Source: JACDDK01 sp038198445 (lineage in GTDB: Bacteria > Actinomycetota > Rubrobacteria > Rubrobacterales > Rubrobacteraceae). From it: a DNA stretch of 18,244 nucleotides. The translations under genes and the position numbers were made by a program. Location of the stretch: the NCBI GenBank assembly GCA_038198445.1, contig JBBPZZ010000137.1, positions 1 to 18,244 on the forward strand. The letters run 5' to 3'. Of this stretch, positions 1-7,116 are shown in pieces. The notes below the pieces were generated by a model. The model ran no database searches, had not been told where the DNA came from, and worked only from the letters and a program-made list of their open reading frames with translations. The number at the start of each line of letters is the position of its first letter. Position 1 is the first letter of the stretch.

Positions 1-237
1 ACCTCCTGGGCGCCGCACAACATAAACGTCAACGCCATAGCCCCCGGTTGGTTCCCCACCCGCATGAGCGGTGGCCTGATCGAGAAGTTCGAGCAGGAGA
101 TGCTCGACGGCATCCCGCTCCACCGCTTCGGTAACCCCCAAGACCTCAAGGGCGTAGTGGTATTCCTCGCCTCCTCCGCCTCCTCCTACATGACCGGGCA
201 GACCGTCGTCGTGGACGGTGGGGCTACGGCCTGGTAG
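1..237 (+). CDS. SDR-family oxidoreductase, C-terminal fragment
   Basis: The window opens inside this gene; the last 78 residues and the TAG stop are present. The fragment carries the C-terminal hallmarks of classical short-chain dehydrogenases: INVNAIAPGWFPT (the N-A-x-x-P-G turn after the catalytic Tyr/Lys region), then HRFGNPQDLKGVVVFLASS and the closing TGQTVVVDGG, which forms the end of the Rossmann fold. Such enzymes reduce carbonyls or oxidise alcohols with NAD(P)H in the cytosol. The nucleotide-binding glycine motif and the catalytic Ser-Tyr-Lys lie outside the window, so cofactor and substrate cannot be judged. Relatives with this ending include gluconate 5-dehydrogenase-like and 3-oxoacyl-ACP reductase-like enzymes. 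The next ORF starts 13 bp after the stop, or overlaps it if its upstream GTG is used. Confidence 0.93.
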   Translation, partial: TSWAPHNINVNAIAPGWFPTRMSGGLIEKFEQEMLDGIPLHRFGNPQDLKGVVVFLASSASSYMTGQTVVVDGGATAW

Positions 238-250
238 TTCTCGGATATCC

Positions 251-655
251 ATGCTCCAGGGACGCTACGGCAGAAACCTTCGCACCGCCATCGGCGTTAG
301 CGGCGGTCCCTATGGCTACACGCTCTCGACCTGGACTACCGGGTCCGTACTCATAAACTCCAACGGGATACCGAGTACGCTGGATGCCCTCATGTTTATG
401 GCCGGGGCCGTCGTCGCCTTCGCCCTGGTTGGGACCATCGCTTTCGGCGGAGCATCCGCGCGTTTCCGAGAGGAACCGAGGGAGTCCGCGCTCTGGGGTA
501 ACTTCCACTTCCTCTCGGTCGGGCTCGCCATAGTCATGGCGGCGGTCCTGGCGCATTTTATCCGGGGCATGTTCGCCTGGCCCGTAACCTCTTTTTTCTC
601 CACGATCGCCTACCTGGTCGCTTTGGGCGTCGAGTTGACGGCGGCGGACGAGTGA
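251..655 (+). CDS. small three-helix membrane protein, function unknown
   Basis: Not recognised as a named family. From the ATG at 251 it has 134 residues. A soluble N-terminal part holds a YGYTLSTWTTGSVLI stretch that reads like a conserved motif. Three hydrophobic segments follow, roughly residues 46-67 (MFMAGAVVAFALVGTIAFGG), 82-102 (FLSVGLAIVMAAVLAHFI) and 107-128 (SFFSTIAYLVALGVELTA), so an inner-membrane location is likely. An in-frame GTG at 218 would lengthen it by 11 residues and overlap the preceding SDR gene. Neither start has a good Shine-Dalgarno, and the choice of ATG is provisional. It is co-directional with and close to the SDR gene, so it may share its transcript. Codon use matches the neighbours. 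Confidence 0.6.
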   Translation: MLQGRYGRNLRTAIGVSGGPYGYTLSTWTTGSVLINSNGIPSTLDALMFMAGAVVAFALVGTIAFGGASARFREEPRESALWGNFHFLSVGLAIVMAAVLAHFIRGMFAWPVTSFFSTIAYLVALGVELTAADE

Positions 656-827
656 GACCCGAAGCCACAGTAAGGTTGCGGAGTGGCTGGAAGAAATCGT
701 GGTCTCTATCACGCGACGTATGGGAGGCCGAATACGGTCTGCGGATCTTCCACCGGTTTGGCGGGCGTGACGTAGAATATGCGCTTGTACCAACGATTCG
801 CCAATCAGCGATGGAGGACAATCTTTC
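656..827 (+). promoter_or_regulatory. intergenic leader of trmFO with a possible -10 box
   Basis: This 172-bp gap holds no ORF or RNA gene that I can recognise. A TAGAAT hexamer at 773-778 could be a -10 element about 50 bp before the trmFO GTG, but there is no convincing -35 at 16-18 bp. The Shine-Dalgarno GGAGG lies at 813-817, ten bases before the GTG. The promoter call is weak and the ribosome binding site is strong. Confidence 0.3.
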
Positions 828-2165
828 GTGACAGACGTAACGGTAATAGGCGGCGGACTCGCCGGGGCGGAAGCAGCATGGCAGGCAGCGGAGCGTGGTT
901 GCTTGGTGGAGCTGTGGGAGATGCGTCCGGTCAAGGAGACGCCCGCCCACCGCACCGAACACTTCGCCGAGCTGGTGTGCTCGAACTCGCTCGGCAACAA
1001 GTCTCTCGAAACCGCCTCCGGGCTCTTGAAGGAGGAGTTGCGTCGGCTTGGCTCCGTGATCCTGCGCTGCGCCGACGAAAATTCCGTTCCCGCCGGCGGC
1101 GCTCTCGGGGTGGCCCGCGAGGATTTCCCGCGAGCGGTTACGGAGACGGTCCACGCCCATCCTAATATCGAGGTGATCCGCAAGGAGGCGACCGAGCTTC
1201 CCGACGGGCCAACCGTGGTTGCCACGGGGCCGCTCACGTCGGACGCGCTGGTCGAGAAGATCGAAGCCCTCTCCGGCGAGACGCTGTACTTCTACGACGC
1301 GGCCTCTCCCATAATCCACCGCGACTCCCTGGACCACGAGATCGTCTACCTCGCCTCTCGCTACGGTAAGGGCGACGCCGCATACCTCAACTGCCCGATG
1401 AACGAGGAGCAATACTACGCTTTCGTCGAGGCACTGGCGACGGCCGAGCTTAGTCCGATAAAGGACTTCGAGGAGAATATGTACTTCGAGGGCTGCCTGC
1501 CCGTTGAAACTATCGCCCGCCGTGGCAAGGAGACCCTGAGCTTTGGTCCGATGAAGCCGGTCGGGTTGCCGGACCCGCGGACCGGAGAGATCCCTTACGC
1601 CGTCGTGCAACTTAGGCAAGATGACGCCGAGGGCCGGCTCTTCAACATCGTCGGTTTTCAGACGCGCCTGAAGTGGGGCGAGCAGCGCCGCGTGTTCCGC
1701 ACGATCCCTGGCCTCGAAAACGCGGACTTCGCCCGCATGGGCGTCATGCACCGCAACACCTACCTCCCCGCCAACGACATGCTCGACGCCACGATGCGGA
1801 TACGGAGCGGCGAGCCTTTGTTCTTCGCCGGGCAACTGACCGGCGTCGAGGGCTACGTGGAGAGCACCGCGATGGGCTACATAGCCGGAACCAACGCCGC
1901 TAGGATCGTACGCGGAGAAGACCCGCTCACAATGCCGCGCGGCACGATGATGGGCGCGCTCGCCTACTACATCACCACAAAAGAAGGCACGCTCCAGCCA
2001 ATAAACTCCAACTGGGGCCTCGTCCCGACCGTACCAAAGAAAGAGAACGGCAAGCGTCTCACCAAGCCTGAACGCCGCCAGCGACAGTCGCGGATGGCGC
2101 TAGATGCGCTAGAGGAGTTTCTCGGGACGCGGATGGTTGGGGCGGGGCACCCGGCGGCTGGTTAG
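828..2165 (+). CDS. trmFO: TrmFO, folate/FAD-dependent tRNA (uracil-54-C5) methyltransferase
   Basis: TrmFO methylates U54 in the T-loop of tRNA to ribothymidine, using methylenetetrahydrofolate as carbon donor and FADH2 as reductant, in the cytosol. The 445-aa product has the usual family length. It starts with the FAD-binding VIGGGLAGAEAAWQ (residues 6-19). It continues with HFAELVCSNSLGNKS, whose Cys51 matches the conserved Cys53 of Bacillus subtilis TrmFO. FEGCLPVETIARRGKE follows, where Cys223 matches the catalytic Cys226. The end holds GQLTGVEGYVESTAMGY, typical of the FAD-domain return. The GTG start at 828 is supported by GGAGG at 813-817. TrmFO replaces SAM-dependent TrmA; it is common in Firmicutes and Thermus but unusual in Actinobacteria, where Rubrobacter-like lineages have it. 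It converges on dacA with only 20 bp between the stops. Confidence 0.97.
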   Translation: MTDVTVIGGGLAGAEAAWQAAERGCLVELWEMRPVKETPAHRTEHFAELVCSNSLGNKSLETASGLLKEELRRLGSVILRCADENSVPAGGALGVAREDFPRAVTETVHAHPNIEVIRKEATELPDGPTVVATGPLTSDALVEKIEALSGETLYFYDAASPIIHRDSLDHEIVYLASRYGKGDAAYLNCPMNEEQYYAFVEALATAELSPIKDFEENMYFEGCLPVETIARRGKETLSFGPMKPVGLPDPRTGEIPYAVVQLRQDDAEGRLFNIVGFQTRLKWGEQRRVFRTIPGLENADFARMGVMHRNTYLPANDMLDATMRIRSGEPLFFAGQLTGVEGYVESTAMGYIAGTNAARIVRGEDPLTMPRGTMMGALAYYITTKEGTLQPINSNWGLVPTVPKKENGKRLTKPERRQRQSRMALDALEEFLGTRMVGAGHPAAG

Positions 2166-2185
2166 ATCCTCTACCATCCCGTACG

Positions 2186-3406
2186 CTACTTTAGAAGTCC
2201 CGTTGCCCAGTCCCGGAGGCGCATGAAGAGTCCGCCGGCGCCGTAGCGCGCTTTGGCCCACGGGGATGCTTTTTCGTAGCCCTTCTTTGCGATGAGCGGG
2301 GTGCTGCCGAGGCGCTGTCCGCCGGCGGATACTTCGACCTCGCCGAGCTTCTGGCCGGCCTCTACCGAGTCGGGCGCTTTCTTTTTGGTCACGCGGCGTT
2401 CTACCTTTTCGCCCTTACCTACCAGCGCCTCGACGCCCTTCGCGGATGCGAGCTTTATCGAGTCTCCCCGATGGTAGGGGACGTTCATCTTCCCGTAGAC
2501 CTTGTTCTTGGGGATGAGCGTCTCCTGCTCGTAATTGTCGAAAGCGTACTCCAGGATCTCGCGGGAGCCCACGAACCGCTCTTCATCGCCCGTGGCATCG
2601 AGGACGACCGCTATGTAGGACTCGCCGCCGGACGCGGCGGAGGAGACTAGCGAGGCTCCACCCTTCGGAGTGGTGCCGGTCTTCACGCCGGTAGCCGGAG
2701 AGTAGGTGCTCAGGAGGTCGTTGGTGGTGAAGAATTGGATCTTGCGATCCTGGGTGGTGATAGTGGCCTCTTTGGTCGAGACCATCTTACGGAACACGGG
2801 ATACTTCAAGGCGGCGTCCGTGATCTTGATGAGGTCACGAGCGCTGGAGTAGTGTTCCGAAGAGTCGAGACCGGCGGGGTTCTCGAAGTGGGTGTTCTTC
2901 AGGCCCAACTCGTCGGCCTTTTTGTTCATCTGATCTACGCAGTCTTTTACCCGTCCGTCGCCCAGATGCTCGGCGAGCGCGTAGACGGCGTCGGTGGCTG
3001 AAGGTACGAGGGTCGCCAGCATAAGCTCCCGCACGCTAACGCGGTCGCCCGCGAAGAGCCCGATGTTGCTGTAGGTGAAACCCGCGTAGGAGGCGGCGTT
3101 CGGTGAGACGGTTACCTCTTCGTCCAGGTTCACGCCTTTGTCCAGTGCTACTAGGGCGACCATGATCTTGGTGGTGGACGCTATGGGCAGCCGCTTGTCG
3201 GGGTCTTTCCCGGCGAGCAGGCGTCCAGAGCCCTCGTCGGCGACAGCCCATCCTTTTGCATCAACGGCTGGAGGCTTGGCGGTGTCTTGCGTCCCGGACT
3301 TCGTCTCCTGGGCGTGGGCCGCCGAACCGGCGGCTCCGGACGCCAGAACGATCAGTACGGCGAGCAATGCCAGTGTTGCCTTTAAAGACATCGGTACTCT
3401 TCGCAC
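2186..3406 (-). CDS. D-alanyl-D-alanine carboxypeptidase (low-molecular-weight PBP, DacA/PBP5 type)
   Basis: This exported serine peptidase removes the terminal D-Ala from peptidoglycan pentapeptides outside the membrane. A hydrophobic signal segment (LALLAVLIVLASGAAG) ends near an AHAQ cleavage site. Numbered from the chosen GTG, the SxxK motif is Ser77-Thr-Thr-Lys80. The KTG box is at 242-244 (GVKTGTTPKGG). The second motif reads S136-A-T138 where S-x-N is usual. A PBP5-type beta C-terminal domain follows, and the protein ends in an amphipathic stretch (GGLFMRLRDWATGLLK), the usual peripheral membrane anchor. GTG at 3406 is chosen because GGAGGAG (3413-3419) sits six bases upstream. ATG at 3421 and ATG at 3391 are alternatives with poorer spacing. 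The gene lies 129 bp downstream of ddl on the same strand, so it may be co-transcribed. Confidence 0.93.
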   Translation of the reverse strand: MRRVPMSLKATLALLAVLIVLASGAAGSAAHAQETKSGTQDTAKPPAVDAKGWAVADEGSGRLLAGKDPDKRLPIASTTKIMVALVALDKGVNLDEEVTVSPNAASYAGFTYSNIGLFAGDRVSVRELMLATLVPSATDAVYALAEHLGDGRVKDCVDQMNKKADELGLKNTHFENPAGLDSSEHYSSARDLIKITDAALKYPVFRKMVSTKEATITTQDRKIQFFTTNDLLSTYSPATGVKTGTTPKGGASLVSSAASGGESYIAVVLDATGDEERFVGSREILEYAFDNYEQETLIPKNKVYGKMNVPYHRGDSIKLASAKGVEALVGKGEKVERRVTKKKAPDSVEAGQKLGEVEVSAGGQRLGSTPLIAKKGYEKASPWAKARYGAGGLFMRLRDWATGLLK

Positions 3407-3535
3407 CCGCAACTCCTCCATTCAGACTCCGCCCGCGGCGAGGCGTGGCTGGCGGCTGCTATCTCGGGAAGCCGCCTTCGGCGATAGAGATCATTGTGCA
3501 TCCTGGTCCCGCATCCCGCTACTCCACGTCCCAGT
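3407..3535 (-). other. ddl-dacA intergenic region with imperfect hairpin
   Basis: This short gap separates ddl from dacA on the minus strand. It contains CTATC (3459-3463) pairing with GATAG (3483-3487) around an inner GCCG/CGGC stem with a CCTT loop, plus a seven-base bulge on one side. There is no T-run, so it is not a standard terminator. It could be a processing or attenuating structure or chance. No convincing -35/-10 pair for dacA was found. Confidence 0.25.
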
Positions 3536-4492
3536 CTACAGCTTCGCCGGAGCCTCACTCTGTAGAGCCGCTTCGAGGATCGTCTCCACCAACTCCTCGA
3601 AGTTCATCCCGGCGGCTTCGGCGGCGAGGGGGAGTGTGGAGGTCTCGGTGAAGCCGGGAATGGTCTTCACGTCCAGTACCCAGGGGATGGCGCCGTCGAG
3701 GATGGTGTCCACGCGGGCGAAGCCGGAGCAGCCCAGGGTGCGGTAGACGTTTAGCGAGATCTCTTCGATGCGTGCGGCGGCTTCGGGTGGGATCTCGGCT
3801 GGTATGGCGAAGTTCGTCATGCCGGGCGTGTACTTGGCCTCGAAGTTGTAGGCGCCCTCGCGCGGTCTTATCTCCACCAATCCCAGCGCGCGCGGCTCCT
3901 CGCCAGGGGGCTCCAGTATGGGAACGGAGATCTCCGCGCCGTCGATCCAACGCTCCAGGATGATCTTGGCGTCGTATCCCAGCGCCTCGTAGACGGCGTC
4001 CAGCAACCCTTCCGGCTCCTCGACCCTCGATAACCCGAAGCTCGAACCTTCGCGCGCCGGCTTGACCACGAGCGGATAACCTAGAGACTCCGCGGCCACG
4101 TCCAGGGCCGCCGACGCTCCCATCTCGTTCATCGCCCGGCGGAGGAAAGTTCGGAAAGGCGGTGTCCCTATCCCGGCGGCTCCCAGGGCGCGTTTGGCGT
4201 AGTCCTTGTCCATGCAGCGGATGCTTGAGAGCGGGCCGCTACCCGTGTAGGGGATGCCTAAAGTTTCGAGCAGCGCCTGGACCGTGCCGTCCTCGCCGCC
4301 GGGGCCGTGCAGGCAAATAAAGGCCGCGTCCGGTTCCAGGTCCATGAGCCGCTCCGTGGTCGTCTCTTCTATGTCCATCGGATGGACGTCGTGGCCGAGG
4401 CGTTCGAGGGCATGGGATACGCGGGTTCCGGTCGTGAAGGATACGTCCCGCTCCATCGAGTGTCCGCCTCTTAGGACGGTGATGCGGGCCAC
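3536..4492 (-). CDS. ddl: D-alanine--D-alanine ligase (ATP-grasp)
   Basis: Ddl joins two D-alanines with ATP to give the dipeptide that MurF adds to the peptidoglycan precursor, in the cytosol. The 318-aa product shows the N-terminal RGGHSMERDVS, with Glu14 at the catalytic position. It continues with HGPGGEDGTVQ, GIPYTGSG, the ATP-loop region REGSSFGLSRVE, and the omega-loop AKYTPGMTNFAIPAE. The Tyr in AKY is the residue expected of D-Ala-adding rather than D-lactate-adding enzymes. The metal-binding end is altered: Asp262 is present, but the usual E-x-N reads Asp274-Val-Lys276 in VLDVKTIPGFTETST. The GTG start has AAGGAG six bases upstream. It follows the aminotransferase by 3 bp, so the two are one operon, and the 3' neighbour dacA acts on the same dipeptide. 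Confidence 0.93.
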   Translation of the reverse strand: MARITVLRGGHSMERDVSFTTGTRVSHALERLGHDVHPMDIEETTTERLMDLEPDAAFICLHGPGGEDGTVQALLETLGIPYTGSGPLSSIRCMDKDYAKRALGAAGIGTPPFRTFLRRAMNEMGASAALDVAAESLGYPLVVKPAREGSSFGLSRVEEPEGLLDAVYEALGYDAKIILERWIDGAEISVPILEPPGEEPRALGLVEIRPREGAYNFEAKYTPGMTNFAIPAEIPPEAAARIEEISLNVYRTLGCSGFARVDTILDGAIPWVLDVKTIPGFTETSTLPLAAEAAGMNFEELVETILEAALQSEAPAKL

Positions 4493-4495
4493 TCT

Positions 4496-5815
4496 CTACT
4501 CCTTCCGGGCGCCCGCGCGGGCGCCGGCCTGTCTGTTGGACCTTCCGGCCGTGGAGCGGGCGCCACGTTCGAGGTCTCCGCGCAGCTCCATGCGCTCCCG
4601 GATCACCTCGGCCAGTATCTCTATGCCGCGCCTTATCTTATCCGGCTCCACGAAAGAGAAGTTGAGCCTCATGCAGTTCTTGCCCGAGCCGCCCGCGTAG
4701 AACCCCTCGCCCGGTACGTAGGCGACGTTGCGCGCGATGGCCCGCGGCAGCATCGCGGTCGCGTCCAGGTAGGTCGGTAGTGTCGCCCACACGAAGAGCC
4801 CGCCTTCGGGATGCGTCCAGTAGACTTCCTTGGGCATGAACTCGGCCAGAGAGTCGAGCATTGTATCTCGGCGCTCCTTGTACAGGGCTGTCAGGCGCTT
4901 CACGTAGGATCGCCAGTCGGCGTTCTGGAAATAGCTTGAGATCATCATCTGCGAGAGCGTCGAGGAGCAGAGGTCCGCGCCCTGCTTGCCGACGTTGATC
5001 TTGTGCAGTATCCCCGGCTGCGCGTGTACCCACCCGAGCCTCACCCCCGGAGCGAATATCTTCGAGAACGTCCCCAGGTACACCACCCGGTCAACGTCCC
5101 CGCCAGCTTCCTGCTCCAGCGAGGCGAGCGTTGGAAGCGGCTCTCCCTCGAAGCGGAGCATCCCATACGGATTGTCTTCGACAACGATCAGGTCGAACTC
5201 GCGTGCTATCTCCAGCAGTTCCCGCCGCCGCTCGGCGATCATGGTGACCCCGGCCGGGTTCTGGAAGTTCGGGACGGTGTAGATGAACTTTACATGCAGA
5301 CCTTGCTTGCGGGCTTTCTTGAGCCCGTCCCGCGCCGCGACCGGGATGATGCCCGAGCGGTCCATCGGGATGTGCAGGATGCGTGGTTTGTAGGCGGCGA
5401 AGGCGTTCAGCGCGCCGGCGTAGGTCGGCCCCTCGGCCAGGATCGCATCTCCCTCGTTCAGGAACACTTTCCCAACCAGGTCGAGACCTTGCTGGGCGCC
5501 GGTGGTGGTAAAGACGTCCTCCTGTCGGGCGGGGGTGCCTTCGGCGGCCATCACGTCAACGATCACGTCTTTTATGCTCTCGATCCCGGCGGTCGGGCTG
5601 TACTGGAGCGCCTGGGCGGAGTCGGCGGCGATGTTTTGAGAGACTTCGCGGAACGCTTCTTCTCCGAAGGTCTTCGTGTCCGGAAAACCCCCGGCGAGCG
5701 AGATGATGCCGGGCCGCGAGAGGGTCGCCATCAGGTCGCGGGTCGCGGAGGTCTTCATACCCTTCACCCGGTTTGAGTAGAGGAAATCGAATCGGTCGAG
5801 GTCTACTAGCGGCAA
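4496..5815 (-). CDS. PLP-dependent class I aminotransferase (LysN/2-aminoadipate aminotransferase-like)
   Basis: This cytosolic fold-type I aminotransferase is close to the LysN/KAT-II group that uses aminoadipate, branched-chain or aromatic amino acids with 2-oxoglutarate. The 439-aa product has ISLAGGFPDTKTF near the start and TTGAQQGLDLVGKVF for phosphate binding. It also has the Asn of VPNFQNPAG (Asn186), Asp214 of VVEDNPYG, and the Schiff-base Lys252 in YLGTFSKIFAPGVRLGW. No N-terminal GntR domain is present, so it is an enzyme rather than a MocR regulator. The TTG start at 5815 is backed by GAGG about seven bases upstream. The C-terminal 25 residues are basic and of low complexity. It sits 4 bp after an unknown gene and 3 bp before ddl, so the three form an operon. 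The substrate cannot be read from sequence alone. Confidence 0.9.
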   Translation of the reverse strand: MPLVDLDRFDFLYSNRVKGMKTSATRDLMATLSRPGIISLAGGFPDTKTFGEEAFREVSQNIAADSAQALQYSPTAGIESIKDVIVDVMAAEGTPARQEDVFTTTGAQQGLDLVGKVFLNEGDAILAEGPTYAGALNAFAAYKPRILHIPMDRSGIIPVAARDGLKKARKQGLHVKFIYTVPNFQNPAGVTMIAERRRELLEIAREFDLIVVEDNPYGMLRFEGEPLPTLASLEQEAGGDVDRVVYLGTFSKIFAPGVRLGWVHAQPGILHKINVGKQGADLCSSTLSQMMISSYFQNADWRSYVKRLTALYKERRDTMLDSLAEFMPKEVYWTHPEGGLFVWATLPTYLDATAMLPRAIARNVAYVPGEGFYAGGSGKNCMRLNFSFVEPDKIRRGIEILAEVIRERMELRGDLERGARSTAGRSNRQAGARAGARKE

Positions 5816-5819
5816 GGGT

Positions 5820-6410
5820 CTACCTCTTCTCTGTCATGAATGTTTCCACGTTCCTCCAGCCTAATCTCTCCGAGAGAACCTGCCACAGCTCCGGGACCAT
5901 CTCGAAGCGGCTCGAGGTGCAGCGCCGCCCCCGGATCGAGAGCGCCTTCAGGTTGTCGTCCCCGGCGGCGAGCGCCAGCGGGTCCGCGACGGCTCCTATA
6001 ACGTATGCCTGCTCGATAAAGTTGTCCTCCTCGACGCTCACCCCGACGCGGGCCATCAGATCGGGCGTCACTACCGGCGTGAAGTAGTAGCCGGTGGTCG
6101 CCGCGTAAAGGCTCGCCGGACGCAGGACGAAGTCGTACTCGAGGTTGTATCCCTCACCGCCGCATTGAACGCCTTCGAGGATGGTGTTGAAGTCGTGGTC
6201 GCGGGCGTGGTCTTTGAGTTGCCGTTTCAGGTCGTTTAATCCTTTAATCTCTTCCTCGGTTGGTGCGACGGGGGCCGGTGCGTTGGCGAGGAGGGACTCC
6301 CAGATCCCCTCCGTAAAAACGACCCTGAGGCCGCCGGAGTTGGCCGAGAGCCGCACCTCTCCGCTGATCGTCTCTAGCCCTTCGAGGCTCTCCACCCTGA
6401 CCTCGCGCAT
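5820..6410 (-). CDS. conserved-looking 196-aa protein, function unknown
   Basis: I do not recognise this family. The 196-aa product has no signal peptide and no membrane segment, so it is probably cytosolic. An acidic/mixed N-terminal half includes a helical stretch (EEEIKGLNDLKRQLKDHARD, about 53-72). A central region carries CGGEGYNLEYDFVLRP, and the C-terminal part has ATTGYYFTPVVTPDLM and a GRRCTSSRFEMVPELW segment. Codon use is like its neighbours and the frame is closed by a clean start and stop, so I take it as real. It is the first gene of the operon with the aminotransferase and ddl (4-bp gap). It diverges from rdgB across 47 bp. There is no good Shine-Dalgarno before the ATG, while TACAAT (6446-6441 on this strand) lies about 30 bp upstream and could be a -10 box. 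Confidence 0.7.
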   Translation of the reverse strand: MREVRVESLEGLETISGEVRLSANSGGLRVVFTEGIWESLLANAPAPVAPTEEEIKGLNDLKRQLKDHARDHDFNTILEGVQCGGEGYNLEYDFVLRPASLYAATTGYYFTPVVTPDLMARVGVSVEEDNFIEQAYVIGAVADPLALAAGDDNLKALSIRGRRCTSSRFEMVPELWQVLSERLGWRNVETFMTEKR

Positions 6411-6457
6411 ACGGGCGACTCTAACACAAAGGCCGCGTGTATTGTAGATTGCGCGTT
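6411..6457. promoter_or_regulatory. short divergent promoter region, unknown gene / rdgB
   Basis: Only 47 bp separate two divergent start codons, so both promoters must overlap here or run into the coding sequences. ATTGTA (6441-6446) reads TACAAT on the minus strand, a good -10 for the 5820-6410 gene. On the plus strand TAGATT (6445-6450) lies 7 bp before the rdgB GTG, which would give a nearly leaderless transcript. No -35 element matches well in either direction, so this is a position-based inference. Confidence 0.3.
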
Positions 6458-7009
6458 GTGAAAGCGATCTTCGTAACCTCCAACCCGTACAAACGCCGCG
6501 AGGCTGCGTCCATCCTGGGCGTCGAACTGGAGGCCGCGAACCTGGACCTACCCGAGATACAGGCCCTGAACGTCGCCGAAGTCGCCGCCGCGAAGGCGCT
6601 CGCCGCTTACGAAGCTCTAGAGCGTCCGGACAGCCCGGTCCTCGTCGAAGACTCGGGGCTGGTCATTGAGTCGTGGAACGGGCTGCCGGGGGCGCTTACC
6701 AAATGGTTCCTGAAAGGCGTTGGTGCTGAAGGTCTGCTGAGAATGATCTCGCCGGGCGAAGACCGCTCGGCGCGCGCCGTATGCGCGGTCGCCATCGTTG
6801 ACGGTAAAGGCTCTGTCCGCGTCTTCGAGGGCGCTGTGGCGGGTTCTCTGGCTCCTGAGCCGCGTGGCGAGAGCGGTTTCGGGTGGGACCCAATCTTCAT
6901 CCCCGGAGGAGCTTCTCTTACTTACGCCGAGATGGGAGAGGCCAAGAACGCCGACTCGCACCGGGCGCGGGCGTTCCGTTCAGCGCGCGAGTGGTTAGGA
7001 GAAGGATGA
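6458..7009 (+). CDS. rdgB: RdgB/HAM1-family non-canonical purine NTP pyrophosphatase
   Basis: This enzyme hydrolyses dITP, ITP and XTP to the monophosphates and keeps deaminated purines out of DNA and RNA. The product starts VKAIFVTSNPYKRREAASIL, the TSNxxK nucleotide-binding start of the family. It continues with DLPEIQALNVAEVAAAKA and the metal-binding VEDSGLVIESWNGLPGALTKWFLKG. The latter resembles the archaeal/eukaryotic ITPase form (PGxxxKWFL) more than the E. coli SARYAG form. The end has GFGWDPIFIPGG and the closing KNADSHRARAFRS. From the GTG at 6458 it has 183 aa, normal for the family. An upstream GTG at 6437 would add seven poorly conserved residues. There is no Shine-Dalgarno at 6458, so it may be leaderless. 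Confidence 0.92.
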   Translation: MKAIFVTSNPYKRREAASILGVELEAANLDLPEIQALNVAEVAAAKALAAYEALERPDSPVLVEDSGLVIESWNGLPGALTKWFLKGVGAEGLLRMISPGEDRSARAVCAVAIVDGKGSVRVFEGAVAGSLAPEPRGESGFGWDPIFIPGGASLTYAEMGEAKNADSHRARAFRSAREWLGEG

Positions 7010-7116
7010 AGATTGGGTATGTAATGACTTGGCGCGGGGTCCGAAATTACGTGCGAAACCCGAGGTTTTGGTATTCTGTTCGTAGGTTTGTATCTCCAAA
7101 AGGGAAGGGGCCATCC

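Noticed and set aside
558..1835. Long antisense frame over trmFO (and 224-1237)
   Set aside because: It is a shadow of the well-supported trmFO; no motif, no ribosome site, and His/Arg/Val-rich antisense composition.
5003..5776. Plus-strand 257-codon frame across the aminotransferase gene
   Set aside because: It is antisense to a certain enzyme with all PLP residues; no domain is recognisable.
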